This document shows, one piece after another, positions 31,274 to 37,678 of a DNA stretch of 64,000 nt (position 1 is its first letter; every line of letters starts with the position of its first letter). Location: positions 62,001 through 126,000 of the forward strand of contig NC_015520.1 in the NCBI RefSeq assembly GCF_000213255.1. The letters are read 5' to 3'. Under the pieces are notes generated by a model, which saw only the letters and a list, made by a program, of their open reading frames with translations, was not told the origin of the DNA and made no database searches. This DNA comes from Mahella australiensis 50-1 BON. Lineage in GTDB: Bacteria > Bacillota > Clostridia > Mahellales > Mahellaceae. The translations under genes and the position numbers were made by a program.

Positions 31274-31373
31274 TTTCTTCACCTCTCTAAACATATTATA
31301 AGTGATGTTTCTTCACTTGTCAATAGCAAAAGTGAAATTTTTGCACTATAATTGATATGTGATATAAATTCAC
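31268..31373. promoter_or_regulatory. Four 15-bp operators of the lysis-lysogeny switch
   Basis: Four sites of the form GTGA-N7-(T/G)CAC or its reverse: GTGCATTTTCTTCAC (31268-31282), GTGATGTTTCTTCAC (31302-31316), GTGAAATTTTTGCAC (31332-31346) and GTGATATAAATTCAC (31359-31373). One covers the cro start, one fills the spacer of the minus-strand promoter, one lies between the promoters and one fills the spacer of the plus-strand promoter. This is a lambda-like switch seen directly in the sequence. Confidence 0.82.
31295..31323 (-). promoter_or_regulatory. Early (PR-like) promoter
   Basis: On the minus strand TTGACA, 17 bases, TATAAT: a perfect sigma-A promoter for the Cro-like gene and the early operon. 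The spacer is almost entirely the operator GTGATGTTTCTTCAC read in reverse, so a repressor dimer there would block polymerase. Confidence 0.9.
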
Positions 31374-31380
31374 TTATAAT
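31352..31380 (+). promoter_or_regulatory. Repressor maintenance (PRM-like) promoter
   Basis: TTGATA, 17 bases, TATAAT on the plus strand, 21 bases before the repressor start. The spacer holds the operator GTGATATAAATTCAC, so this promoter can also be shut off, most likely by the Cro-like protein or by excess repressor. Confidence 0.85.
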
Positions 31381-31400
31381 TAAGTAAAGGAGTGAAAGAT

Positions 31401-31793
31401 ATGCTCTTTAATGAAATTATTAAACAATTAAGATTGGAAAAAGGATTAAGCCAAAAAGAAATCGCTAATGCAATTGGAGTCGATAGAACTACCTATAACA
31501 AGTACGAAACTGGTAAAAGTCAACCCGATTTCGATACAGTGCAAAAATTGGCTGATTTTTTTGGCGTTTCAGTAGATTACCTCTTAGGTAGGTCTGATAC
31601 CCGCAATTCAGACGTCATTGAAGAGGCAATAAAGGATGATCCAGAATTGGAACGCATATGGAACATGCTCAACAACCGCGAAGAGGTCCGTGTCATGTTC
31701 AAGAAGATAGCCGATCTAAAACCAGCTGACGTAAAGCGAATACTCAAGATAATTGAGATTGTCGAGGAAGAAGATTCTGCTTCACGATTATAA
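31401..31793 (+). CDS. Phage repressor (CI-like, XRE family)
   Basis: A 130-aa protein from the ATG at 31401, eight bases after AAAGGAG. It has an N-terminal XRE helix-turn-helix (EKGLSQKEIANAIGVDRTTY, then NKYETGKSQPDFDTVQKLAD) and a helical C-terminal oligomerisation part (ERIWNMLNNREEVRVMFKKI). There is no LexA-like autocleavage domain. Induction therefore probably goes through the ImmA-like protease encoded just downstream, as in ICEBs1. It shares its recognition helix sequence (GVDRTT) with the Cro-like protein, in line with shared operators. Confidence 0.87.
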   Translation: MLFNEIIKQLRLEKGLSQKEIANAIGVDRTTYNKYETGKSQPDFDTVQKLADFFGVSVDYLLGRSDTRNSDVIEEAIKDDPELERIWNMLNNREEVRVMFKKIADLKPADVKRILKIIEIVEEEDSASRL

Positions 31794-31836
31794 TTACTCA
31801 ATTGACTATGGACAAGCTTTAGGGAGGCTATGCAGA

Positions 31837-32223
31837 ATGGTTAGAGAAATACTTACGGCTATGCGCAACAATCAGGACTTTGATAATCTACTATGGACTT
31901 ATGGGATTATATGCAAACCCAAAGCCCTGCCCGGCTATATCTATGGATTTACATACAAGTCCTCGGCAGACATATACCATATATTCATAAATGAGGCCTT
32001 AAACGATGGGAAGAAGAACCAAACCGTATTGCACGAACTCGAGCATATAGAATTGGGCCACTTTGAGGCTGGTTTTATCGGTATTATAGATATATACTAT
32101 GAGCAAGAAGCTGACGCAGAGGCTCAGAAAATAGCCGAAGAAGCGGCTGCATATAATTGGAAGTCAAAAAATAGTAAGGGGGCATTAATTAATGAAAATT
32201 TTAAAACATATACCAGGTTTTAG
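31837..32223 (+). CDS. ImmA/IrrE-type metallopeptidase
   Basis: A 128-aa protein (ATG at 31837, GGGAGG nine bases upstream; a TTG at 31753 is the longer alternative). The zinc motif is HELEH at residues 66-70 (TVLHELEHIELGHFEAGF), followed by the family's EQEADAEAQKIAEE helix that supplies the third ligand. In ICEBs1, ImmA cleaves the repressor ImmR to induce excision; here the repressor gene lies 43 bases upstream, so the same pairing is likely. Confidence 0.88.
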   Translation: MVREILTAMRNNQDFDNLLWTYGIICKPKALPGYIYGFTYKSSADIYHIFINEALNDGKKNQTVLHELEHIELGHFEAGFIGIIDIYYEQEADAEAQKIAEEAAAYNWKSKNSKGALINENFKTYTRF

Positions 32224-33058
32224 GTTTGGGGTTCGGTGGAAAAAGTTAATTGCTACAGCTTATTATTTATTTAGCTTGCTTATACTTCTATCGAGTGTTG
32301 AAACAGGAATAGTACTTCTTATCTTCCCATTTATAATATTCGGCCTCATAGACAAAATAAAGGCAAAGCGTAACTCTAATCAGGCTACTCCTAAAGTAAA
32401 ACAAATTGATAAGCCTAATGTCGCAACAGAAAGGCCAAAACAGCAGTCTGCTCCTGCACCTGTCTTAAATACACAATCAGTAAATCACCGAATAAATATT
32501 AATACCAAAAAGTGGCTTAATGCTTGCAATGAATTTGTGGCTATCGACTTGGAAACAACTGGTCTTAATCCAATAAACGATAAGATTATTGAAGTGGCCG
32601 CAGTAAAATTTAAAGATGGACAAATTATTGATAGATTTACAACTTTAATTAATCCAGAAATACATATACCATCAGGAATTACAAGAATAAACCATATAAC
32701 AGATGAGATGGTTAAAGATGCTCCAGTATTAGCTGAAGTCATGCCATGTTTAGTGAATTTTATCGAAGATTCAATCCTTGTTATGCATAATGCTTCTTTC
32801 GACTTAAAATTTTTAAAACATCATGCAATGAATTTTGGGCATGACATTAATAACTCATATATAGACACACTTCCCACTTGTAGAAACATATTCTCTGGAC
32901 TTGAAAATTACAAATTACCTACTATTGCAAGCCATCTCGGTATATGTGGCGATTCTTTTCATAGAGCATGTAATGATGCAGAAATATGTGGCCAAGTATT
33001 AATTAAATGTATTGAAACGGCAAAGGATAGAAGCAGTCAAGGAGCCAGTCTTATATGA
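32192..33058 (+). CDS. Membrane-anchored DEDDh 3'-5' exonuclease (DnaQ-like)
   Basis: A 288-aa protein. Residues 19-53 are two hydrophobic segments (YYLFSLLILLSS and GIVLLIFPFIIFGLI) forming a membrane anchor. A charged linker (about 55-110) leads to a complete DEDDh exonuclease: Exo I with D119 and E121 (VAIDLETTG), Exo II with D204 (HNASFDLKFL), Exo III with H257 and D262 (FHRACNDAEICGQVL). All five catalytic residues are present. It overlaps the ImmA-like gene by 32 bases. A membrane-tethered exonuclease beside the immunity genes suggests degradation of incoming DNA or RNA (superinfection exclusion), but this is inference. Confidence 0.85.
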   Translation: MKILKHIPGFRFGVRWKKLIATAYYLFSLLILLSSVETGIVLLIFPFIIFGLIDKIKAKRNSNQATPKVKQIDKPNVATERPKQQSAPAPVLNTQSVNHRININTKKWLNACNEFVAIDLETTGLNPINDKIIEVAAVKFKDGQIIDRFTTLINPEIHIPSGITRINHITDEMVKDAPVLAEVMPCLVNFIEDSILVMHNASFDLKFLKHHAMNFGHDINNSYIDTLPTCRNIFSGLENYKLPTIASHLGICGDSFHRACNDAEICGQVLIKCIETAKDRSSQGASLI

Positions 33059-33132
33059 AGCAGCCTGCGGTAAGGATATTTTTTAACATTATGTATATAA
33101 ATGAATAGACAATAGGGGGTTGGAGAATTAAG

Positions 33133-33885
33133 GTGCAAACCAAGCTGCCTTTAGTACATGTATATTGCGATGAAAGTTCGCAAAGTTGTAATAAATATTT
33201 AGTTATAGGCGGAATATGGATACCAGCTGAAAATGTCGGTAATATTGGCGCTAAGTTTATTGAATTTAGGAATAATAATCATATGCTAAATGAACTAAAG
33301 TGGGGTAAAGTGTCTAATGGAAAGTTAAATGAATACAAAAAATTCATTGATGAGGTTTTCGACGGTATATATAAACGGTATTTAGCATATCGTTGCATAA
33401 TTGTTAATATGGAACAATATGACAATAAAACATATAACAATGGAGATAAAGAGCTTGGCTTTTACAAGATTTATTATCAACTACTGCTTCAAAATTGTAT
33501 GCCGGGTCACAGATATATAATATATCCTGATGACAGGAAAAATTCATACAAACATAGACTTGAAGCGTTAAAAATTATACTAAATAGAGGAATGCGCAAA
33601 AAATATGGGATCAACTACGATGCTATTAGAAATATTGAAGCACGTGATTCCCATAATGAAGATCTTATACAAGCGGTAGATATAATTACTGGTGCGATAG
33701 GATATAGATGGAATTGTAGACATTTGAACGATAACGCTAGCACCGCAAAGATACAATTATCAGAATACATAACACAAAAAGCTGGACTTCAAACATTGGC
33801 CACATGCCATAAGAAAGGGGAACATGTTGATTTTAATATCTGGTATATGGACATGAGTAAATCTAATAAACGAAAAACAAAATAG
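33133..33885 (+). CDS. DUF3800 protein
   Basis: A 250-aa protein from a GTG with GGAG eight bases upstream. It has the DUF3800 pattern: an N-terminal VYCDESS with D13 and E14, a GGIWIPAENV strand, a central RYIIYPDDRKNSYKHRLEAL and a final ARDSHNEDLIQAVDIITGAI. The spaced acidic residues suggest an RNase H-like nuclease fold. DUF3800 genes are common in phages and mobile elements, and RNA motifs named after them lie next to many copies. Here a two-domain structured RNA begins at this gene's stop codon. Function remains unproven. Confidence 0.82.
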   Translation: MQTKLPLVHVYCDESSQSCNKYLVIGGIWIPAENVGNIGAKFIEFRNNNHMLNELKWGKVSNGKLNEYKKFIDEVFDGIYKRYLAYRCIIVNMEQYDNKTYNNGDKELGFYKIYYQLLLQNCMPGHRYIIYPDDRKNSYKHRLEALKIILNRGMRKKYGINYDAIRNIEARDSHNEDLIQAVDIITGAIGYRWNCRHLNDNASTAKIQLSEYITQKAGLQTLATCHKKGEHVDFNIWYMDMSKSNKRKTK

Positions 33886-34021
33886 CGCCTTGAGTCCTAT
33901 TCTTTCGAATGCGCTGCACGGCTTGGTGCAGGTTTCGGATATCAATGGCGCTATCTCAATTACCTCTATAGCTAGGTACTTTACGTACACACGGCATGAA
34001 GCCGACTTTCGCCTATAGAGG
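33882..34021 (+). ncRNA. Structured RNA adjacent to the DUF3800 gene, two three-way-junction domains
   Basis: Domain 1 is closed by ATAGCGCC (33882-33889) with GGCGCTAT (33947-33954). The helix extends through TTGA/TCAA (33890-33893, 33942-33945) and GTCC/GGAT (33894-33897, 33937-33940). It encloses two hairpins: ATTC/GAAT (33899-33910) and CTGCAC/GTGCAG (33914-33931). Domain 2 is closed by CCTCTATAG with CTATAGAGG (33963-33971, 34013-34021). It encloses GTAC/GTAC (33976-33988) and CGGC/GCCG (33992-34004). No reading frame explains it. Its first bases overlap the DUF3800 stop. An AGTCCT/AGGACT pairing (33893-33898 with 34019-34024) would be an alternative state. RNA motifs named DUF3800 are known beside such genes. 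Confidence 0.65.
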
Positions 34022-34224
34022 ACTTATATTTAATGTGTCAATATTATCTCTAGTTCATTTACATTATACGCTATTTCGTAACTTTTAGTCAATGATTAAA
34101 ATTTGGTAATTTAATATTGGGAGGATCTTGATATGCGAGGATACATGTAACGTAAGATAGCCTGAATAGTACCCACATATTAAGCGGTTTACACATAAAC
34201 TAAATTATAGAAAGAAGGAAAAAG
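34022..34224 (+). other. AT-rich intergenic stretch with a relic integrase start
   Basis: No gene. The region is AT-rich and contains at 34120-34140 an exact 21-base copy of the ribosome site and first codons of the integrase gene (also at 34708-34728). Here it opens a frame that stops after five codons (MRGYM). GAAAGAAGGAAAAAG at the end is the ribosome site of the next gene. Confidence 0.6.
34120..34140 (+). repeat. Direct repeat of the integrase start region (copy 1)
   Basis: This 21-base sequence is identical to 34708-34728 and includes GGAGGATCTTGAT and ATGCGAGG; similarity continues to ACAT after two mismatches. The repeats bracket a segment of about 570 bases that contains the small membrane protein gene, which suggests insertion or duplication just before the integrase. 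Confidence 0.7.
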
Positions 34225-34719
34225 ATGAAGTTAACAAATTTACAGCGGATTATACTAGTTGTGTATGCCATCGTGATCATCAATATATGTATCTTCTTTG
34301 CGCCTAAATCATTCTTTGCGCGTTCGGATGGCGTTAATATAATACAACATATTGAATATTCGCCTGTGTGGCGTAATTCTCATTATTTTAGAACAAGGGC
34401 AATCAAGCAGAACGCATCACCACAAGATGTTAACAATGCTGGAGAATTGGATTGGTATATCCGCATTGATTACTATCGCATGTTTGTAGAAATATTTGTT
34501 GCTACCGTTATTGCCAGTATATTATTCGTGCTCTCTATGTTCCCAAAAGAAAAACTCGCAAAAGTTAATGTGGATGCAACACCTTTATCTCAGGTTACAC
34601 AAAAGAAAAAGATACCGTGGTGGGGATGGATGTTAATATCATGGGCCATCTTCCCCGGAGCAGTTATTGTTATTGCATGGATCGCTGATTTAATCTCAAA
34701 AGTAAAAGGAGGATCTTGA
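34225..34719 (+). CDS. Membrane protein of unknown function (164 aa, three segments)
   Basis: Segments lie at about residues 8-27 (RIILVVYAIVIINICIFFA), 88-107 (MFVEIFVATVIASILFVLSM) and 133-155 (WGWMLISWAIFPGAVIVIAW). The loop from 28 to 87 would lie outside the cell and is polar, with YSPVWRNSHYFRTRAIKQNA. The protein ends in VKGGS, and its last codons supply the ribosome site of the integrase gene. The gene lies between direct repeats of the integrase start, so it is probably an acquired cargo gene. Superinfection exclusion is a possible role, without proof. Confidence 0.68.
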   Translation: MKLTNLQRIILVVYAIVIINICIFFAPKSFFARSDGVNIIQHIEYSPVWRNSHYFRTRAIKQNASPQDVNNAGELDWYIRIDYYRMFVEIFVATVIASILFVLSMFPKEKLAKVNVDATPLSQVTQKKKIPWWGWMLISWAIFPGAVIVIAWIADLISKVKGGS

Positions 34720-34728
34720 TATGCGAGG
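34708..34728 (+). repeat. Direct repeat of the integrase start region (copy 2, functional)
   Basis: Exact match to 34120-34140. This copy contains the actual ribosome site and ATG of the integrase gene. Confidence 0.7.
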
Positions 34729-35836
34729 CCACATACGAAAAAGAGGATCGACTTACAGTATCGTCGTAGACGTCGGAAATGACGAAAATGGCAAGCGCAA
34801 GCAAAAATGGTACAGCGGCTACAAAACCAAAAAAGAAGCGGAGAAAGCATTGGCCGATATAATTGCCAAAATAGAAAAAGGTGAGTATTTTGAGCCGGAA
34901 AAGATGTCGTTGGCAACCTATTTAGACTACTGGTTGGGAAACTACGCTAAAACCAACGTAGCAGCAAGTACTTATAAACGATACACTGAGTTTGCGGCTC
35001 ATATAAAAACAAATTTAGGTAGCATCATGTTGCCGAAATTAAAGCCAGCGCATATCCAAAGCTTTTATTCAACGCTATTGGAGCAAGGATTAAGCAAAAG
35101 CACCGTTTTAAAAGTACATCGAATGCTCCATCTAGCCTTGAAGCACGCTGTGAACTGGCAAATAATAATTTCTAATCCGGCCGATGCTGTAACACCACCC
35201 AGACCTGATAAAGTAGAAATGCATGTATGGGATATGAATACGGTTAACCAGTTTTTAAACGATGTCTCAGATGAGCCTATATACATGCCGGTCCTGTTAG
35301 CACTGCAAACGGGTATGAGAGAAGGCGAGATTTGCGGCCTCAAATGGGAAGATGTGAACTTAAAACAGGGTACCTTGACGGTAAAGCAAGCATTGCAACG
35401 TATAAACGGTATACTTACTATAAAGGATACAAAGACGGCCAAATCGAAGCGAACGATAGCTCTGATGGATTACACTGTTCAAGCTCTTAAAGAGCATAAA
35501 AAGCAGCAGAATACGGTCAAGCTCATGATGGGTCCTGCAGCATATCATGACCAAGGGTTCGTCTGTGCGTGGGACGATGGTAGACCCTATGATCCGCATT
35601 ATGTTGGTGAAAAATTCACTGAACTAATCGATAAGTTAGACTATCCCAAAATACGTTTTCACGATCTCAGGCACACACATGCTACCATGCTTCTACAGCA
35701 AGGCGTAAATCCTAAAATAGTGAGCGAGCGCCTCGGCCATAGCCAAGTCTCAATTACACTTGATACTTACAGTCATGTCTTGCCCAATATGCAAAAAGAA
35801 GCAATAACCAAATTAGACGAATTGTTTATAAAATAA
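34721..35836 (+). CDS. int: Tyrosine-family site-specific integrase
   Basis: A 371-aa recombinase that inserts the prophage at the tRNA-Arg gene. Residues 1-60 are an arm-binding domain (RKRGSTYSIVVDVGNDENGK), 62-155 a SAM-like core-binding domain (TYLDYWLGNYAKTNVAASTY), and 165-365 the catalytic domain. R200 lies in LQTGMREGEICGLKW, H314-x-x-R317 in HDLRHTHATMLLQQG, H340 in LGHSQVSITLDTYSHV, and Y350 is the nucleophile. All catalytic residues are present. Its stop lies 95 bases from the tRNA. Confidence 0.95.
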   Translation: MRGHIRKRGSTYSIVVDVGNDENGKRKQKWYSGYKTKKEAEKALADIIAKIEKGEYFEPEKMSLATYLDYWLGNYAKTNVAASTYKRYTEFAAHIKTNLGSIMLPKLKPAHIQSFYSTLLEQGLSKSTVLKVHRMLHLALKHAVNWQIIISNPADAVTPPRPDKVEMHVWDMNTVNQFLNDVSDEPIYMPVLLALQTGMREGEICGLKWEDVNLKQGTLTVKQALQRINGILTIKDTKTAKSKRTIALMDYTVQALKEHKKQQNTVKLMMGPAAYHDQGFVCAWDDGRPYDPHYVGEKFTELIDKLDYPKIRFHDLRHTHATMLLQQGVNPKIVSERLGHSQVSITLDTYSHVLPNMQKEAITKLDELFIK

Positions 35837-35895
35837 ATCTCACGTTTGCAAAATGTTTGCAAATGCACCATTTCTGAAACCGCAGCACAAATAAC

Positions 35896-35926
35896 AAAGG
35901 CCGGAATGTTGATTTTCCGGCCTTTT
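35896..35926. terminator. Bidirectional terminator between integrase and tRNA-Arg
   Basis: AAAGGCCGGAA (35896-35906) pairs with TTCCGGCCTTT (35915-35925), an 11-bp GC-rich stem followed by T on the plus strand. On the minus strand it follows the tRNA gene and ends in TTTG. It can close both the integrase and the tRNA transcript. Confidence 0.85.
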
Positions 35927-35930
35927 ATGG

Positions 35931-36003
35931 TGCGCCCGAGACGAATCGAACGTCCGGCACGCGGTTTAGGAAACCGCTGCTCTATCCGCTGAGCTACGGG
36001 CGC
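35931..36003 (-). tRNA. tRNA-Arg (anticodon CCU), prophage attachment target
   Basis: On the minus strand the cloverleaf is complete. The acceptor GCGCCCG pairs with CGGGCGC. The D arm lies around GCTC AGCGGATA GAGC. The anticodon stem is GCGGT/ACCGC around loop TTCCTAA (anticodon CCT). The T arm is CGGAC/GTCTC-like around TTCGATTC. The discriminator base is A and an encoded CCA occupies 35928-35930. The integrase ends close to its 3' side, so the phage att core most likely lies in the 3' half of this gene, which the right prophage end leaves intact. Confidence 0.95.
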
Positions 36004-36092
36004 ATTTACGTTTATATTATAGGATAAATTTTTTCAATATTCAAGTGTTTTAATTTAACAATTCACCTAGAAACATACATTAAAATTTCCTA

Positions 36093-36121
36093 TTGCATAT
36101 TTTGCAGGATTGAGGTATAAT
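36093..36121 (+). promoter_or_regulatory. Promoter of the ammonium transporter gene
   Basis: TTGCAT (36093-36098), 17 bases, TATAAT (36116-36121). It is the first host promoter after the prophage end and precedes the hairpin leader of the transporter gene. Confidence 0.75.
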
Positions 36122-36144
36122 TAATTCATAATTGAATATCGGCG

Positions 36145-36231
36145 AGGCGATGATGCCTTAATTCGTGAGCGAAGGCGCTCTTGAAAAGACGGATATTATC
36201 CGTATTTATTCAAGGGCGCCTTTATTATATT
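36145..36231 (+). promoter_or_regulatory. Hairpin/terminator leader (candidate ANTAR-type antitermination site)
   Basis: Two hairpins each close a six-base loop: AGGC GATGAT GCCT (36145-36158) and GAGC GAAGGC GCTC (36167-36180). The second overlaps the left arm of a large terminator: AAGGCGCTCTTGAA (36172-36185) pairs with TTCAAGGGCGCCTT (36209-36222), with ACGGAT/ATCCGT inside and a T-rich end. The two structures exclude each other. Paired hexaloop hairpins before a terminator are the hallmark of ANTAR-protein control of nitrogen genes; here both loops read GAnGnn rather than the usual AnnGnn, so the identity is uncertain. Confidence 0.6.
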
Positions 36232-36261
36232 TAAAAAATTTTTTGAAGGAGGATAATCAGA

Positions 36262-37668
36262 ATGAAGGAATTTATAAAACGAATATGGCGCTATGTTTAT
36301 TTAACCGGTGCATTTATGATAATACCAGTTATAGCGTTGGCCGCTGAGGAAAATGCGACTATAAATACCGGTGATACGGCCTTTGTGCTGATATCGGCGG
36401 CGCTGGTCATGCTTATGACGCCTGGGCTGGCCTTTTTTTACGGTGGCATGGTGCGTCGCAAAAATGTCTTGAATATGATAATGCAGAGCTTTATCATAAT
36501 AGCTATAATATCTATACAGTGGGTATTGGCTGGTTACAGCCTCGTATTTGGTCCTGATCATGCCCATATAATAGGGGATCTATCATGGTTTGGCTTAAAC
36601 GGTGTGGGCCTTGAGCCTAATCCAGATTATGCCGCTACCATACCGCATCAGGCATTCATGATATATCAACTGATGTTCGCTATAATAACGCCAGCTCTTA
36701 TAACCGGCGCCTTTGCCGAACGCATGCGCTTTCCGGCATTTATCGGATTTACAGTGTTGTGGTCGTTTCTGGTATATGATCCATTGGCGCACTGGGTATG
36801 GGGTGCTGGCGGATGGCTTCGCAACCTCGGAGCATTGGACTTTGCCGGAGGCAATGTGGTTCATATAAGCTCGGGTGTTTCCGGTTTAGTGCTGGCACTC
36901 ATACTAGGCAAGAGGAAAAAGTACGATTCTGCGCCTCTTCTGCCGCACAGCATGCCTATGATCATATTGGGGGCAGGCATATTGTGGTTCGGATGGTTCG
37001 GATTTAATGCGGGCAGCGCCCTTGGAGCGAACAGCATAGCCGTAAATGCTTTTGTCACCACTAATACTTCGGCGGCAGCCGCAGTCCTGTCTTGGGTTGC
37101 TGTAGAATGGATGCGCAATGGCAAGCCGACTATACTCGGTGCAGTAAGCGGGGCGGTGGCGGGGCTGGTGTCCATAACGCCGGGGGCCGGCTTTGTCGAC
37201 GCAGGTTCGGCTATAATTATAGGCTTGGTAGGCGGGGTTGTATGTTATTTTGCCATAAGTGTAGTAAAGGCCAAGCTGGGTTATGATGATGCCTTGGATG
37301 CTTTCGGTATACACGGCATAGGCGGTATGTGGGGCGCGGTAGCCACTGGATTGTTTGCATCCAAAGCCGTCAATCCCGCGGGCAATAACGGCTTGCTGTT
37401 CGGCAATCCTGCTCAATTGGGCATACAGCTTATAAGCGTTGCTGCTACCGTTATGCTGGCTATCGCGATGACGTTTATCATTGTCAAACTTGTGGCTGCC
37501 TTGACGCCGCTCAGAGCATCCGAAGACGAGGAGGATATAGGTATGGACATAAGCCAGCATGGCGAAGATGCTTATCCGGAGACTATGGCGGCGGCGTATA
37601 TGCGCCATGTTCCAAAAGAAGAGGTGCTCGAAATAGTTCCACAGCTTGGGTTGGATCAGCGGGCCTAA
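36262..37668 (+). CDS. amt: Ammonium transporter (Amt family)
   Basis: A 468-aa membrane protein for uptake of ammonium. A leading hydrophobic segment (residues 12-28) ending in ALAAEEN looks like a signal peptide; it is followed by eleven segments of the Amt fold. Family motifs: FFYGGMVRRKNVLNMIMQSF near 58-78, LDFAGGNVVHISSGVSGLVL, ILWFGWFGFNAGSALGANSI with the pore His/Trp environment, and DDALDAFGIHGIGGMWGAVA with the twin-His pore. The cytoplasmic tail is acidic (ASEDEEDIGMDISQHGEDAY). No glnK gene follows, unlike many amt operons. Control is probably through the leader hairpins. Confidence 0.94.
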   Translation: MKEFIKRIWRYVYLTGAFMIIPVIALAAEENATINTGDTAFVLISAALVMLMTPGLAFFYGGMVRRKNVLNMIMQSFIIIAIISIQWVLAGYSLVFGPDHAHIIGDLSWFGLNGVGLEPNPDYAATIPHQAFMIYQLMFAIITPALITGAFAERMRFPAFIGFTVLWSFLVYDPLAHWVWGAGGWLRNLGALDFAGGNVVHISSGVSGLVLALILGKRKKYDSAPLLPHSMPMIILGAGILWFGWFGFNAGSALGANSIAVNAFVTTNTSAAAAVLSWVAVEWMRNGKPTILGAVSGAVAGLVSITPGAGFVDAGSAIIIGLVGGVVCYFAISVVKAKLGYDDALDAFGIHGIGGMWGAVATGLFASKAVNPAGNNGLLFGNPAQLGIQLISVAATVMLAIAMTFIIVKLVAALTPLRASEDEEDIGMDISQHGEDAYPETMAAAYMRHVPKEEVLEIVPQLGLDQRA

Positions 37669-37678
37669 AAATATGTGT

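Larger units (their letters stand above)
1..35930. mobile_element. Siphovirus-type prophage integrated at tRNA-Arg (left end beyond window)
   Basis: A continuous set of phage modules runs from the tyrosine integrase (34,721) to a gene cut by base 1. In between lie a repressor/Cro switch, replication and recombination genes, a late regulator, terminase, portal, capsid, tail and lysis genes. Gene order matches temperate siphophages of Bacillota. The right boundary is the 3' end of a tRNA-Arg gene only 95 bases past the integrase stop, the usual place for attR. The matching left att site is not in the window, so its core cannot be read. No essential module is obviously broken, so the prophage may be functional; this is an inference. 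Confidence 0.93.

Noticed and set aside
33882-34021. ToxIN-type RNA antitoxin beside the DUF3800 gene
   Set aside because: Type III antitoxins are tandem repeats of a pseudoknot upstream of a ToxN-type endoribonuclease. Here there are two different folds downstream of an unrelated protein.
36904-37608. A 234-codon minus-strand frame opposite amt
   Set aside because: Composition is the complement of membrane-segment codons and no start signal exists; amt motifs are unambiguous on the plus strand.
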